Assembly: GCF_905175375.1 (NCBI RefSeq) | Contig: NZ_CAJIMS010000001.1 | Span: 2,170,001-2,234,000, forward strand | Direction of reading: 5' to 3' | Length of the DNA stretch: 64,000 nucleotides | DNA from: Chryseobacterium aquaeductus | GTDB lineage: Bacteria > Bacteroidota > Bacteroidia > Flavobacteriales > Weeksellaceae | Made by a program: the position numbers and the translations under genes | Shown: piece after piece, positions 1 to 8,881 of the stretch | Position numbering within the stretch: the first letter of the stretch is position 1 | Layout: every line of letters starts with the position of its first letter | The notes under the pieces: model-generated | Database searches by the model: none | What the model was told of the DNA's origin: nothing | Seen by the model: the letters and a program-made list of their open reading frames with translations, nothing else

Positions 1-1775
1 CCGATATTGCACTTTCAGGAAATAACAATGATGTGAAAATCTTGGGAAATTACAACACTTCCTCCAGCACCTTTGATTTAGATTTAAATATGAATCAGCT
101 TCAGATGAAAACGCTTCAAGGCTTTTCGATGAACGCAATCACGAATACGGAAGGTTATCTTTCCGGAGACTTAAAAATTACCGGAACAACGACTGCTCCG
201 AAGATTCTAGGAGATATTAAAATGAATAATGTCGGACTGATGATTTCTCAGACTGGAAGTGATTTCAGAGGAATTGATGACAAGGTCGGATTTACCAACC
301 GCGGAATTGAGTTTGATGATTTCAAAATCAAAGACAAAGACGGAAATTCTTTAAATATCGACGGACAAGTTTTGACGCAGACGTACCGAGATTTTGCTTT
401 CAATCTTGATTTGGATGCGAAAAATTTTAAAGTCGTGAATTCAGAAAAGTCAAACGATGCGATGATGTACGGAATTCTGGCAATTGACGCAGCTTTGAAA
501 GTAAGAGGAAATCTAGACTTACCTAAAGTTGACGGAAGATTGGCGGTTTCAGAAACCACAGATTTCACTTTTGTGCTACCGCAATCGAGCCCATCGTTAC
601 AGGAAAGAGAAGGAATTGTAGAATTTATCGATCAGGATCAGATTGCTTTAAATAAAACGGTAAAAGCAGATTCGATCGACACACAAAGTCCGATCAAGGG
701 AATGGATCTGAGCGTCAATATCGAGGTCGACAAAGAAGCTAAAATGTCGATCGTTATTGACAAAGCTGCAGGAGATTTTGTAAAACTTCAGGGTGAAGCG
801 GATTTGACAGGCGGAATTGATCCTTCCGGAAAAACAACATTGGTAGGAGTTTATTCTGTTGAAAAAGGAAGCTATGAAATGTCGGTAAGCGTTCTGAAGA
901 GAAAATTTGACATTCAAAAAGGAAGTACCATCACCTGGACTGGCGAACCGACGACTGCCAATCTGGATATTACCGCAATTTATAAAACAGAGACCGCACC
1001 CATCGATCTTGTAGAGCAGCAAGTTGGTGATGCAGATCTGAATCAATATAAACAAAGAATTCCATTCAATACTTTATTGATTCTGAAAGGTGAATTGATG
1101 AAGCCTGAAATTTCGTTTGATATTACAACAGACGAGAAAAATAATGCTGTTTCTTCGGCTGTTACAGAAACCATTGATGGAAAATTGGCTCAGCTAAGAC
1201 AAGATCCGAATGAGATGAATAAACAGGTTTTTGCATTGCTTCTGCTAAATCGTTTCATTGGAGAAAATCCTTTCCAGAGTAATTCCGGAGTATCTGCGGA
1301 GACAGTGGCGAGACAGAGTGTGAGTAAAATTCTTTCTCAGCAGCTGAATAATTTAGCATCAGATTTAATCAAAGGTGTTGACCTGAATTTTGATCTGGAA
1401 TCTACGGAAGATTATTCTACCGGAACTCAAAATACAAGAACTGACCTGAATATCGGTTTAAGTAAAAAATTACTAAATGACAGATTGAAAGTTTCTGTGG
1501 GAAGTAATTTCGGACTGGAAGGTGAAGCAAGACAAAACGAAAATACTACCAATATTGCAGGTGACGTGACCGTCGATTACAGTCTTTCTAGAGACGGAAG
1601 ATATATGCTTCGTGCTTACCGTAAAAACGATTATCAAGTTGCGTTACAAGGTCAGATTGTTGAAACAGGAGTTGGATTTATCATTACTTTAGATTACAAT
1701 CAGTTCAGAGATATTTTCCGAAAATCGAGGAATAATCGAAATAAGGAAAACAGAGAACAAGAGAAAACAAGATAA
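1..1775 (+). CDS. tamB: TamB-type translocation/assembly module protein, C-terminal part (cut by window edge)
   Basis: The reading frame is open to the window start, so only the C-terminal ~590 residues are present. TamB is a long inner-membrane-anchored periplasmic beta-helical protein that works with an Omp85 partner in moving outer-membrane proteins or lipids. The visible part consists of repeated amphipathic beta-strand patterns and the typical TamB C-terminal region, including the stretch FALLLLNRFIGENPF and a terminal strand-rich segment. It is followed 102 bp downstream, on the same strand, by a TamL-type Omp85 lipoprotein, which supports the call. Family assignment rests on sequence pattern and neighbour; the true start lies outside the window. 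Confidence 0.88.
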   Translation, partial: DIALSGNNNDVKILGNYNTSSSTFDLDLNMNQLQMKTLQGFSMNAITNTEGYLSGDLKITGTTTAPKILGDIKMNNVGLMISQTGSDFRGIDDKVGFTNRGIEFDDFKIKDKDGNSLNIDGQVLTQTYRDFAFNLDLDAKNFKVVNSEKSNDAMMYGILAIDAALKVRGNLDLPKVDGRLAVSETTDFTFVLPQSSPSLQEREGIVEFIDQDQIALNKTVKADSIDTQSPIKGMDLSVNIEVDKEAKMSIVIDKAAGDFVKLQGEADLTGGIDPSGKTTLVGVYSVEKGSYEMSVSVLKRKFDIQKGSTITWTGEPTTANLDITAIYKTETAPIDLVEQQVGDADLNQYKQRIPFNTLLILKGELMKPEISFDITTDEKNNAVSSAVTETIDGKLAQLRQDPNEMNKQVFALLLLNRFIGENPFQSNSGVSAETVARQSVSKILSQQLNNLASDLIKGVDLNFDLESTEDYSTGTQNTRTDLNIGLSKKLLNDRLKVSVGSNFGLEGEARQNENTTNIAGDVTVDYSLSRDGRYMLRAYRKNDYQVALQGQIVETGVGFIITLDYNQFRDIFRKSRNNRNKENREQEKTR

Positions 1776-1877
1776 CCAAGTAGTAGAATTTAAGTAATGA
1801 AATCGCTTTGAGTACTATTTTTAAACAAAAATAACACTGGCAATTCCATTACACAAAAAACAAATCTGAATCTACAA

Positions 1878-4229
1878 ATGAAGAATAAGTTGAATATATA
1901 CTGTAAATATTTTTTAGCATCGGGAATGACGGCAGCTCTTGTCTCGTGCAGCAATACCAAGTTTTTGAAAGAAGGGCAACTGCTCTACACCGGAGCCGAA
2001 GTAAAGATTGAAAATGACACCCTTCCGAAAAAGAAAAAGAATGAACTGAAAGCCGCTCTCGAAGAAAATCTCACTCCAAAACCTAATTCATCATTCTTTG
2101 GTTTAAGACCAAAATTGTATGCTTATAACGCTACAAAAGAACCGAAGAAAGAAAAAGGTTTAAGATACTGGCTAAAATATAAATTTGGTGAAGAACCCGT
2201 TTTGTTAGGCGATGTCGACAGAGAATTTAACAAAGATATCATCGTAAATTATTCTGAAAACAAAGGATATTTCAATGCAAAAGCGAAGTATGATACCGTT
2301 TCGAAAAATAAAAAAGCTCAGGTTATTTATACTTTAAATCCGGGAGCGCAGTATTTAATCAGCAATGTGAATTTTGTACAGGATTCCAGTTTGATTAATC
2401 AGGAAATTCAGGCTTTAAAAGAAAAAAGTTTACTGAAACCCGGAAATCCATTTGATCTGGATGTGATTAAATCTGAAAGACAAAGAATCGATGACGGTTT
2501 GAAGGATAAAGGTTTTTACTATTTTAATCCAGATAATATCATCGTTCAGGCAGATAGTACGGTAAGCAAAAACCATCAGGTTGAGATGATTGTCAAATTA
2601 AAAGACAATACTCCGAAATTGGCAACTGAACAATTTACCATAGATAAAGTAGTTGTTTTCCCGAATTACAATCTCCGTGATGCAAAAAACGGATTGTATA
2701 ATATTCCGATGAGTGAAGATTCGTTGAAAGGATATGAGTACAACGATATTTACGTCGTTGATCCTAAGAAGAAGTTTAAACCGAGAATGTTCGACCGCGC
2801 TTTATATTTCGACAAGGGAGACATTTACAACAGAAAAGATCATAATTTATCGCTTAACCGATTGATTAGCCTTGGTGTTTTTAAATTTGTAAAAAATGAA
2901 TTTGTAGTATCAGATTCTTTAAATCACAAGTTTGACGCCTATTATGTTTTAACACCAAGAGAACTTCAGTCTCTTCGTTTGGAAGCTTTGGGAAGAACCA
3001 ATTCTGCGAATTATGCCGGAAGTGAGTTAAATCTAAATTGGACGCAGAGAAATTTTTTCCGCGGTGCAGAGCAGTTTAAAGCTTCTGTTTATGGTGCTTT
3101 CGATGTTCAGATTGGCGGTCCGGCAGATGCTGAAAACATCTTCAGAGCAGGTGCAAATGCTCAGTTGTCAATTCCGAGAATTGTGGCGCCTTTTACATTT
3201 AATTCATCGAGTGCTTTTGTACCGAGAACGAATATTCAGTTGGGTTACGAGTTTCAAAACCGTACAACTTTATATACTTTAAATACCTTCAATGCATCTT
3301 TCGGATATCAGTGGAAAGAAAATGTAAGGAAAGAACATGAGCTGAAATTGATTGACATTTCATACATCGATCCTGCGAATGTTACTCCAAAATATCAAGC
3401 AAAATATCAGCAAAATCCATACCTAGAAAGAGTGGTTGAGCCGCAGTTGATCTATGGTCCCACTTATTCTTATACGTATTCCACCACCATGCTTCCCCAA
3501 AAAAACACATTCTACTACAAAGGAATGCTCGATTTAGCTGGAAACATTACTGGCCTTATAACAGGAGCCAACGTAAAAGAAGGGGATGAAAAAACAATCT
3601 TCGGAGTTCCGTTTAGTCAGTATGCAAAAATTGAAAACGATGTAAGATTTTACCACAAATTTGGTGAAAAAACATCTTTTGCATCAAGATTCATCGCTGG
3701 TGTCGCAGTTCCTTATGGAAATTCAGAGCACATTCCTTTTTCGAGACAGTTTTTTGTAGGCGGAAGTAACAGTATCAGAGCTTTTCGCGCAAGAACATTA
3801 GGTCCGGGAAGCTACGATCCGAGACCACAACAAGAAAATGGTGGTTTTGTATTCGATCAGGCAGGTGATATTAAGTTAGAATTGAATGCCGAATACAGAG
3901 CTAATCTATATAAATTCCTGAACGTTGCTGTATTTGCCGACGCCGGAAATATTTGGTTAATCAATGATGAGCTTAATGATGATGGACAAATTACCAGACC
4001 AGGCGGGAAATTTTCAAAGGAATTTTTAAGTGAAATTGCAGTTGGAGCCGGGGTTGGTCTGAGATTAGATTTTTCAATCTTAATTTTAAGATTAGATTTG
4101 GCGATGCCGTTGCGAGTTCCTTATTATGAAAAAGGAGAAAGATGGGCTTTTGACAGAATCAATTTTGGAGACTCCAGCTGGAGAAGAGATAATTTGATTC
4201 TAAACATTGCGATCGGTTATCCTTTCTAA
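1878..4229 (+). CDS. tamL: TamL-type Omp85 outer-membrane lipoprotein (BamA/TamA family)
   Basis: This 783-aa protein begins with a lipoprotein signal peptide ending in LVSC, with Cys24 as the predicted lipidated residue. POTRA-like segments follow (roughly residues 140-330) and then a C-terminal 16-strand-type surface-antigen barrel, ending in the aromatic residue typical of barrels (GYPF). In Bacteroidota the TamA-like partner of TamB is a lipoprotein called TamL, and the adjacent tamB fits that pairing. The gene sits 102 bp after tamB, probably in the same transcript. The expected role is insertion or secretion of outer-membrane material together with TamB. A generic BamA-family barrel is the only realistic alternative. 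Confidence 0.88.
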   Translation: MKNKLNIYCKYFLASGMTAALVSCSNTKFLKEGQLLYTGAEVKIENDTLPKKKKNELKAALEENLTPKPNSSFFGLRPKLYAYNATKEPKKEKGLRYWLKYKFGEEPVLLGDVDREFNKDIIVNYSENKGYFNAKAKYDTVSKNKKAQVIYTLNPGAQYLISNVNFVQDSSLINQEIQALKEKSLLKPGNPFDLDVIKSERQRIDDGLKDKGFYYFNPDNIIVQADSTVSKNHQVEMIVKLKDNTPKLATEQFTIDKVVVFPNYNLRDAKNGLYNIPMSEDSLKGYEYNDIYVVDPKKKFKPRMFDRALYFDKGDIYNRKDHNLSLNRLISLGVFKFVKNEFVVSDSLNHKFDAYYVLTPRELQSLRLEALGRTNSANYAGSELNLNWTQRNFFRGAEQFKASVYGAFDVQIGGPADAENIFRAGANAQLSIPRIVAPFTFNSSSAFVPRTNIQLGYEFQNRTTLYTLNTFNASFGYQWKENVRKEHELKLIDISYIDPANVTPKYQAKYQQNPYLERVVEPQLIYGPTYSYTYSTTMLPQKNTFYYKGMLDLAGNITGLITGANVKEGDEKTIFGVPFSQYAKIENDVRFYHKFGEKTSFASRFIAGVAVPYGNSEHIPFSRQFFVGGSNSIRAFRARTLGPGSYDPRPQQENGGFVFDQAGDIKLELNAEYRANLYKFLNVAVFADAGNIWLINDELNDDGQITRPGGKFSKEFLSEIAVGAGVGLRLDFSILILRLDLAMPLRVPYYEKGERWAFDRINFGDSSWRRDNLILNIAIGYPF

Positions 4230-4301
4230 ATTTGAATTGTTTTTTGGTTTTTTTCTGATACGCTACGAATGTTTGGCTTTAAACTTGAATATATCAATAG
4301 G

Positions 4302-4353
4302 AACGGGCTTTAGCCCGTTTTTAATAAGACAAAATCAAATTGGCTTTAGCCAA
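4302..4353. repeat. Two adjacent palindromes with identical TTTA loops
   Basis: Two short hairpins lie between tamL and the next gene. The first pairs AACGGGC (4302-4308) with GCCCGTT (4313-4319) around TTTA and is followed by T residues. The second pairs TTGGC (4340-4344) with GCCAA (4349-4353), again around TTTA. They share the core GGCTTTAGCC or a close form of it (GGGCTTTAGCCC). The first could act as a tamL terminator. The shared core suggests REP-like palindromic repeats, but that is inference. Confidence 0.6.
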
Positions 4354-4394
4354 AATTAATATCTAGAATTTTCAAATTTAATAAGACTCGAACT

Positions 4395-5330
4395 ATGCTA
4401 AAAGAATTAAAATTTTTCTGGGAAACCTTAAAAGAAACTTATAAAGAGTGGAATGATTCTTCCGCATCCAGTGATTCGGCGAGTTTGGCGTATTACGCGA
4501 TTTTCTCAATTCCGGGTTTATTGATTATTATTATCTGGCTTGCAGGATATTTTTTCGGTGAAGAAGCAATACGAGGACAGATAAGTACACAAATCAGCGG
4601 AATGATGGGAACTGATGTTGCCAAAAGCGTTGAAGAAATGATCGCTGGTGCGCTCATCGACAAAGAAAATATTTTTATGAAAATTGTGGGGATAGGATCA
4701 CTGGTTTTTGGTTCTACCACTTTGTTTTTTCAGTTGCAAAAATCATTAAACAATCTATGGGATGTAGAAGCTGCACCGAAAAAAGCATTGGTAAAATTCG
4801 TTTTAGACCGAGCCAATTCTTTAGGGATGATTCTTATTTTAGGATTTTTATTGATGATTACAATGGTTTTATCGTCTTTGATCAGTTTGTTTAATAATTT
4901 CATTACGGGTTATTTTGGTTTAGAAACTTATTATATTGTGGAACTGATCAACTTTTCAGTCGGATTTGGGATTACGGTTTTATTGTTTGCTTTAATGTTT
5001 AAAGTGCTTCCTGATGTAGAAATAAGCTGGAAATCAGTTTGGAAAGGTGCTATGCTGACGTCGCTTCTTTTTACTTTAGGTAAATTTTTATTGAGTTTGT
5101 ATTTCAGTGAGTTTAAACCAACTTCAGCATTCGGAACCGCAGGAACGGTAATCCTGGTCATGATGTGGATTAATTATTCCTGTATGCTGATATTTTTCGG
5201 GGCAGAATTTACGAAAGTATATACCTACAAAAGAAATTACAAAATTCTACCATCAAGGCACGCAAAATGGAGCAGTGCAAAATTGTATAGGGAAAGTCAG
5301 ATGAAAGAAACCGTGCAGTCTAATACCTGA
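4395..5330 (+). CDS. YihY/BrkB-family inner-membrane protein
   Basis: A 311-aa polytopic membrane protein of the YihY/virulence factor BrkB family, which was once mislabelled ribonuclease BN. The N-terminal motif with SASLAYYAIFSIPGLL, the segment FGSTTLFFQLQKSLNNLWDV and the late segment TVILVMMWINYSCMLIFFGAEFT are characteristic. About six transmembrane helices are visible. The molecular function of the family is not established. It stands alone between tamL and a repeat-rich gap. Confidence 0.87.
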   Translation: MLKELKFFWETLKETYKEWNDSSASSDSASLAYYAIFSIPGLLIIIIWLAGYFFGEEAIRGQISTQISGMMGTDVAKSVEEMIAGALIDKENIFMKIVGIGSLVFGSTTLFFQLQKSLNNLWDVEAAPKKALVKFVLDRANSLGMILILGFLLMITMVLSSLISLFNNFITGYFGLETYYIVELINFSVGFGITVLLFALMFKVLPDVEISWKSVWKGAMLTSLLFTLGKFLLSLYFSEFKPTSAFGTAGTVILVMMWINYSCMLIFFGAEFTKVYTYKRNYKILPSRHAKWSSAKLYRESQMKETVQSNT

Positions 5331-5386
5331 TTTGTTTAATGAAAATGATTTCACGCCTCAAATAAAATGACTAACGATTCAAAATA

Positions 5387-5417
5387 AATTCGGCGGAGCC
5401 TTTGGCTCCGCCGAATT
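5387..5417. repeat. GC-rich perfect hairpin (14-bp stem, TTT loop)
   Basis: AATTCGGCGGAGCC (5387-5400) is the exact reverse complement of 5404-5417, with a 3-nt TTT loop. It is much richer in GC than the surroundings. It has no downstream T-run on the + strand, so it is a poor terminator by the usual rule. It may still help end transcription of the YihY-family gene, or be a mobile palindromic repeat. Confidence 0.7.
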
Positions 5418-5470
5418 GTGTTTAGTGGATAAACCGTGAAGGTTTGACGAAATTTTGATTGGAACACGAA

Positions 5471-5567
5471 CTTCCTAGCCCCGATAGCAGCGGCATCCTT
5501 TTTTGTGTTGCCTGAGCGCAGTCGAAGGCATCACAAAAAAGATACAGCGGATAGCGGGATCAGCTTC
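5471..5567. repeat. Structured intergenic repeat with nested hairpins
   Basis: The core stem CTTTTTTGTG (5498-5507) pairs exactly with 5532-5541. Inside it TGCCT (5509-5513) pairs with AGGCA (5526-5530) around a 12-nt loop, GAGCGCAGTCGA. The flanks carry the related words CCCGATAGCAGCGG and CAGCGGATAGCGGG in roughly inverted arrangement. I recall similar sequences being common between genes in Chryseobacterium and Flavobacterium, but cannot check copy number here. I see only one copy in this window. Confidence 0.65.
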
Positions 5568-5613
5568 TAAATATGGGAGATCAGTGATTGATAATCAGAA
5601 ATATTTCAAAAAA

Positions 5614-5642
5614 AAACTCGGAACTATATTTGCTCCGAGTTT
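5614..5642 (-). terminator. Intrinsic terminator of htpG
   Basis: AAACTCGGA (5614-5622) pairs with TCCGAGTTT (5634-5642). Read on the - strand the stem is followed by a run of Ts (the A-run at 5608-5616). It lies 20 bp beyond the htpG stop codon. Confidence 0.8.
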
Positions 5643-5661
5643 CAATATTAATTATTTTAAA

Positions 5662-7557
5662 TTACTTTCCTAGTTGTTGATAACTTCTTTGGATAAAATC
5701 CGTCAGATCTTTTCCTTTCAACAAATTCTGAGAAAGTTTAGCCAGATCTAAAGCGTATTTAATCTGAGTACTTTTCTCTTCAGCGTTGTCATTTGCAAGA
5801 ATCTTTGACGCAAATTCGCTGTTAGAATTTACCACCAAATTATACATCTCCGGGAAACCGCCCATGCCGAACATTCCACCGCCGCCAGTTGCCTGCATAT
5901 CTTTCATTCTGCGAATAAATTCTGGCTGAGTAATCGTAAACGGTGCATCAGTGCTGTCTAAATCTTCTAACTGAACTGTGAATTTCTTGTCATTAATAGA
6001 CTCTTCTACATTTTTCTTTAAGGTTTCTTTTTCAGTCTCATTCAATTTAGAAATTGCAGGTTCGTCTTTTTTAATCAAATTATTGATATGGTCTGCATCT
6101 ACTCGTGCAAAAGAAATTTTCTCTTTTGAACTTTCTAGTTTCTGAATTAAATGCGGTACAATCGGTGAATCTAAAAGAATTACTTCATATCCTTTGTCTT
6201 TCGCAGACTGGATGTAAGAGTGCTGTTCGTCAGCATTTGTAGCATAAAGAACCACCAAATTTCCATCTTTGTCGGTTTGGCTCAGTTTGATTTTTTCTTC
6301 CAGTTCACTCCAAAGGAAATAATTTCCGTCTGTTGTAGGGTACAATGCAAATTTGTCAGATTTTTCAAAGAATTTATCTTCAGAAATCATTCCGTATTCG
6401 ATAACGATTTTGATGTCGTTCCATTTTTTATTGTAATCTTCACGGTTTTCATTGATCAGAGAAACCATTTTATCAGCCACTTTTTTCGTGATGTAAGAAG
6501 AAATTTTCTTCACCGCACCGTCTGCCTGCAAATAAGAACGAGAAACATTCAACGGAATATCCGGAGAATCGATCACCCCTCTCAACAGCATCAAAAAGTC
6601 TGGAACAATTCCTTTTACTTCGTCGGTTACGTAAACCTGATTTTGATATAATTGAATTTTATCTTTTTCAATATTTAAATTATTCGCCAGTTTCGGGAAA
6701 TATAAAATTCCTGTCAGGTTGAATGGATAATCAACATTCAGGTGAATATTAAATAAAGGTTCCTCAAATTGCATAGGATACAATTCGTGATAGAATGCTT
6801 TGTAATCTTCATCATTCAGTTCGCTGGGAGATTTCGTCCATGCTGGAGTAGGATTGTTGACGATGTTGTCCACTTCAATCTTTTCTGCAACTGCATCTTC
6901 TGCGGCGTCTTCAGGTAAAGGAAGTGTTTCTGTTTTTGTTCCGAATTTAATAGGAACAGGCATGAATTTGTTATATTTCGTCAACAACTCACGGATTCTG
7001 CTTTCCTCTAAAAATTCTGTAGAATCTTCTGCGATATGCAGAATGATTTCTGTTCCTCTGTCTGTTTTATCTGTAGTTTCTTCAAGGGTGAATTCAGGAC
7101 TTCCATCGCAAATCCAACGAACTGCAGGATTTTCATCACGATAAGATTTAGTAAGTATTTCAACTTTTTCGGCCACCATAAAAGCGGAGTAGAAGCCTAA
7201 ACCAAAATGTCCGATAATTCCTGAATCTTTAGCAGAATCTTTATACTTGTCTAAGAATTCTTCAGCACCTGAAAATGCCACTTGGTTGATGTATTTTTCT
7301 ACCTCATCGGCAGTCATTCCCAAACCTTGGTCGATGATGTGAAGTTTTTTATTTTCCTTATCGATTTTCACCTCAATTTTCGGATTTCCAAAATCCACTT
7401 TGGCTTCACCGATGTTGGTAAGGTGTTTTAATTTTAAAGTTGCATCTGTAGCGTTTGAAATAAGTTCTCTTAAAAATATTTCGTGATCGCTGTATAAAAA
7501 CTTTTTAATCAACGGAAAAATATTTTCCACCGAAACATTGATATTTCCTTTTGTCAT
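5662..7557 (-). CDS. htpG: Chaperone HtpG (Hsp90)
   Basis: A 631-aa Hsp90-family ATP-dependent chaperone of the cytoplasm. The start at 7557 (protein MTKGNINVSVENIFPL) matches the usual N-terminus of the family; a 16-residue upstream in-frame extension is not conserved-looking and is rejected. The GHKL ATP-binding signatures are present: ELISNATDA, DQGLGMT, and GHFGLGFYSAFMVA. The middle domain carries the SRSYLQADGAVKKI segment, and a dimerisation domain follows. The gene is monocistronic, followed by its own terminator. I did not find a clear heat-shock operator upstream. Confidence 0.97.
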   Translation of the reverse strand: MTKGNINVSVENIFPLIKKFLYSDHEIFLRELISNATDATLKLKHLTNIGEAKVDFGNPKIEVKIDKENKKLHIIDQGLGMTADEVEKYINQVAFSGAEEFLDKYKDSAKDSGIIGHFGLGFYSAFMVAEKVEILTKSYRDENPAVRWICDGSPEFTLEETTDKTDRGTEIILHIAEDSTEFLEESRIRELLTKYNKFMPVPIKFGTKTETLPLPEDAAEDAVAEKIEVDNIVNNPTPAWTKSPSELNDEDYKAFYHELYPMQFEEPLFNIHLNVDYPFNLTGILYFPKLANNLNIEKDKIQLYQNQVYVTDEVKGIVPDFLMLLRGVIDSPDIPLNVSRSYLQADGAVKKISSYITKKVADKMVSLINENREDYNKKWNDIKIVIEYGMISEDKFFEKSDKFALYPTTDGNYFLWSELEEKIKLSQTDKDGNLVVLYATNADEQHSYIQSAKDKGYEVILLDSPIVPHLIQKLESSKEKISFARVDADHINNLIKKDEPAISKLNETEKETLKKNVEESINDKKFTVQLEDLDSTDAPFTITQPEFIRRMKDMQATGGGGMFGMGGFPEMYNLVVNSNSEFASKILANDNAEEKSTQIKYALDLAKLSQNLLKGKDLTDFIQRSYQQLGK

Positions 7558-7677
7558 TGTTATTGATTTTAAATTATGATTATGTATTCTCAAATAAAAT
7601 ACCATTGAAAGGAAAGTGACAGATTGGCATTTTTATCAATTTATTTTACTTAAATTATATGTATTAAAACAAAAAAA

Positions 7678-7698
7678 AGACAGCTCAAAAAGCTGTCT
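7678..7698 (-). terminator. Intrinsic terminator of recA
   Basis: AGACAGCT (7678-7685) pairs with AGCTGTCT (7691-7698) around a 5-nt loop. On the - strand the stem is followed by eight Ts. It lies 24 bp after the recA stop. Confidence 0.85.
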
Positions 7699-7722
7699 CA
7701 TATATTCATTATCAAAAACAAA

Positions 7723-8730
7723 TTATTTCTTATTGTTGATAATTTCTTCTTTTACTTTACCTTCAAGTTCTTCAGCCAGTTCAGGATTGTCTTTCAACAA
7801 ATCTCTTACGCCATCACGACCTTGTCCTAATTTGGTGTCACCGTAACTGAACCAAGATCCACTTTTCTTCACGATTCCCAAATCAACGGCAGTATCTAAA
7901 ATTTCACCTGTTTTAGAAACACCTTCACCATACATAATGTCAAATTCTGCCATTTTGAAAGGAGGAGCTACTTTATTTTTAACAATCTTTACTTTTACTC
8001 GGCTACCAACTGCTTCATCACCGTTTTTGATAGGTGCGCTAGCTTTTCTGATATCAACTCTTACCGACGCATAGAACTTCAATGCATTACCACCGGTTGT
8101 AGTTTCAGGATTTCCGAACATTACACCGATCTTTTCTCTCAACTGGTTGATGAAAATCACGGTACATTTTGTTCTTGAAATCGTCGCTGTCAGTTTTCTT
8201 AAAGCCTGAGACATCAATCTTGCGTGAAGACCCATTTTAGAATCTCCCATTTCACCTTCAATCTCTGCTTTTGGTGTCAATGCAGCAACAGAGTCAATTA
8301 CAACAATGTCAATTGCTCCTGAACGAATCAAGTTGTCGGCAATTTCCAAAGCCTGCTCACCATTGTCTGGCTGAGAAATAATCAGGTTCTCAAGATCGAT
8401 TCCTAATTTCCCTGCATATCCTCTGTCAAAAGCATGCTCGGCATCAATAAATGCAGCGATTCCTCCAGCTTTCTGAGCTTCTGCAATTGCGTGTAAAGTT
8501 AAAGTTGTTTTACCTGAAGATTCAGGTCCGTAGATCTCAATAATTCTTCCTCTTGGATATCCGCCAACGCCTAGAGCGATGTCTAATCCTAAAGATCCTG
8601 AAGGAATAACCTCGATAGTAGTGTCTATTGCACTATCTCCCAACGTCATTACAGTTCCTTTTCCGTATGTTTTATCTAGCTTGTCAAGCACCAATGCCAG
8701 TGCTTTTTTCTTATCTTCTAAGTTGCTCAT
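7723..8730 (-). CDS. recA: Recombinase RecA
   Basis: A 335-aa protein of normal RecA length. It has the Walker A motif GPESSGKT (residues 68-75), the family stretch [16 protein letters not shown] and a [20 protein letters not shown] loop. RecA forms filaments on single-stranded DNA, drives strand exchange and stimulates LexA-type self-cleavage. No SOS box was recognised upstream; flavobacterial LexA sites are not something I can call by eye. A TAATTTTG -7 element lies 20 bp upstream of the start. Confidence 0.98.
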   Translation of the reverse strand: MSNLEDKKKALALVLDKLDKTYGKGTVMTLGDSAIDTTIEVIPSGSLGLDIALGVGGYPRGRIIEIYGPESSGKTTLTLHAIAEAQKAGGIAAFIDAEHAFDRGYAGKLGIDLENLIISQPDNGEQALEIADNLIRSGAIDIVVIDSVAALTPKAEIEGEMGDSKMGLHARLMSQALRKLTATISRTKCTVIFINQLREKIGVMFGNPETTTGGNALKFYASVRVDIRKASAPIKNGDEAVGSRVKVKIVKNKVAPPFKMAEFDIMYGEGVSKTGEILDTAVDLGIVKKSGSWFSYGDTKLGQGRDGVRDLLKDNPELAEELEGKVKEEIINNKK

Positions 8731-8750
8731 TTCGTATTAAAATAATTTCT

Positions 8751-8758
8751 CAAAATTA
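8751..8758 (-). promoter_or_regulatory. recA -7 promoter element TAATTTTG
   Basis: The - strand reads TAATTTTG here, matching the Bacteroidota TAnnTTTG element, 20 bp before the recA ATG. No -33 box at standard spacing is obvious. Confidence 0.5.
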
Positions 8759-8881
8759 CGGAATTTAATCATCAAAAGCTAATATTATTTACTTTCTAAA
8801 TTGGTTTTAAAGTTAAAAAAATGATAAATTTTAATATTTAAAAGTGAATATTATTTTATCTGATTATTTTACTTTTAAAGC

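Larger units (their letters stand above)
5331..5661. other. Repeat-rich intergenic region between convergent genes
   Basis: This 331-bp gap separates a + strand gene from htpG on the - strand. It holds three secondary-structure elements, each listed separately: a GC-rich 14-bp hairpin (5387-5417), a complex structured repeat (5471-5567) and the htpG terminator (5614-5642). I see no plausible coding sequence. Confidence 0.8.

Noticed and set aside
7616..7846. 76-codon + strand frame at the recA 3' end
   Set aside because: It runs antisense through recA and through the recA terminator, and the predicted protein is a serine-rich shadow sequence.
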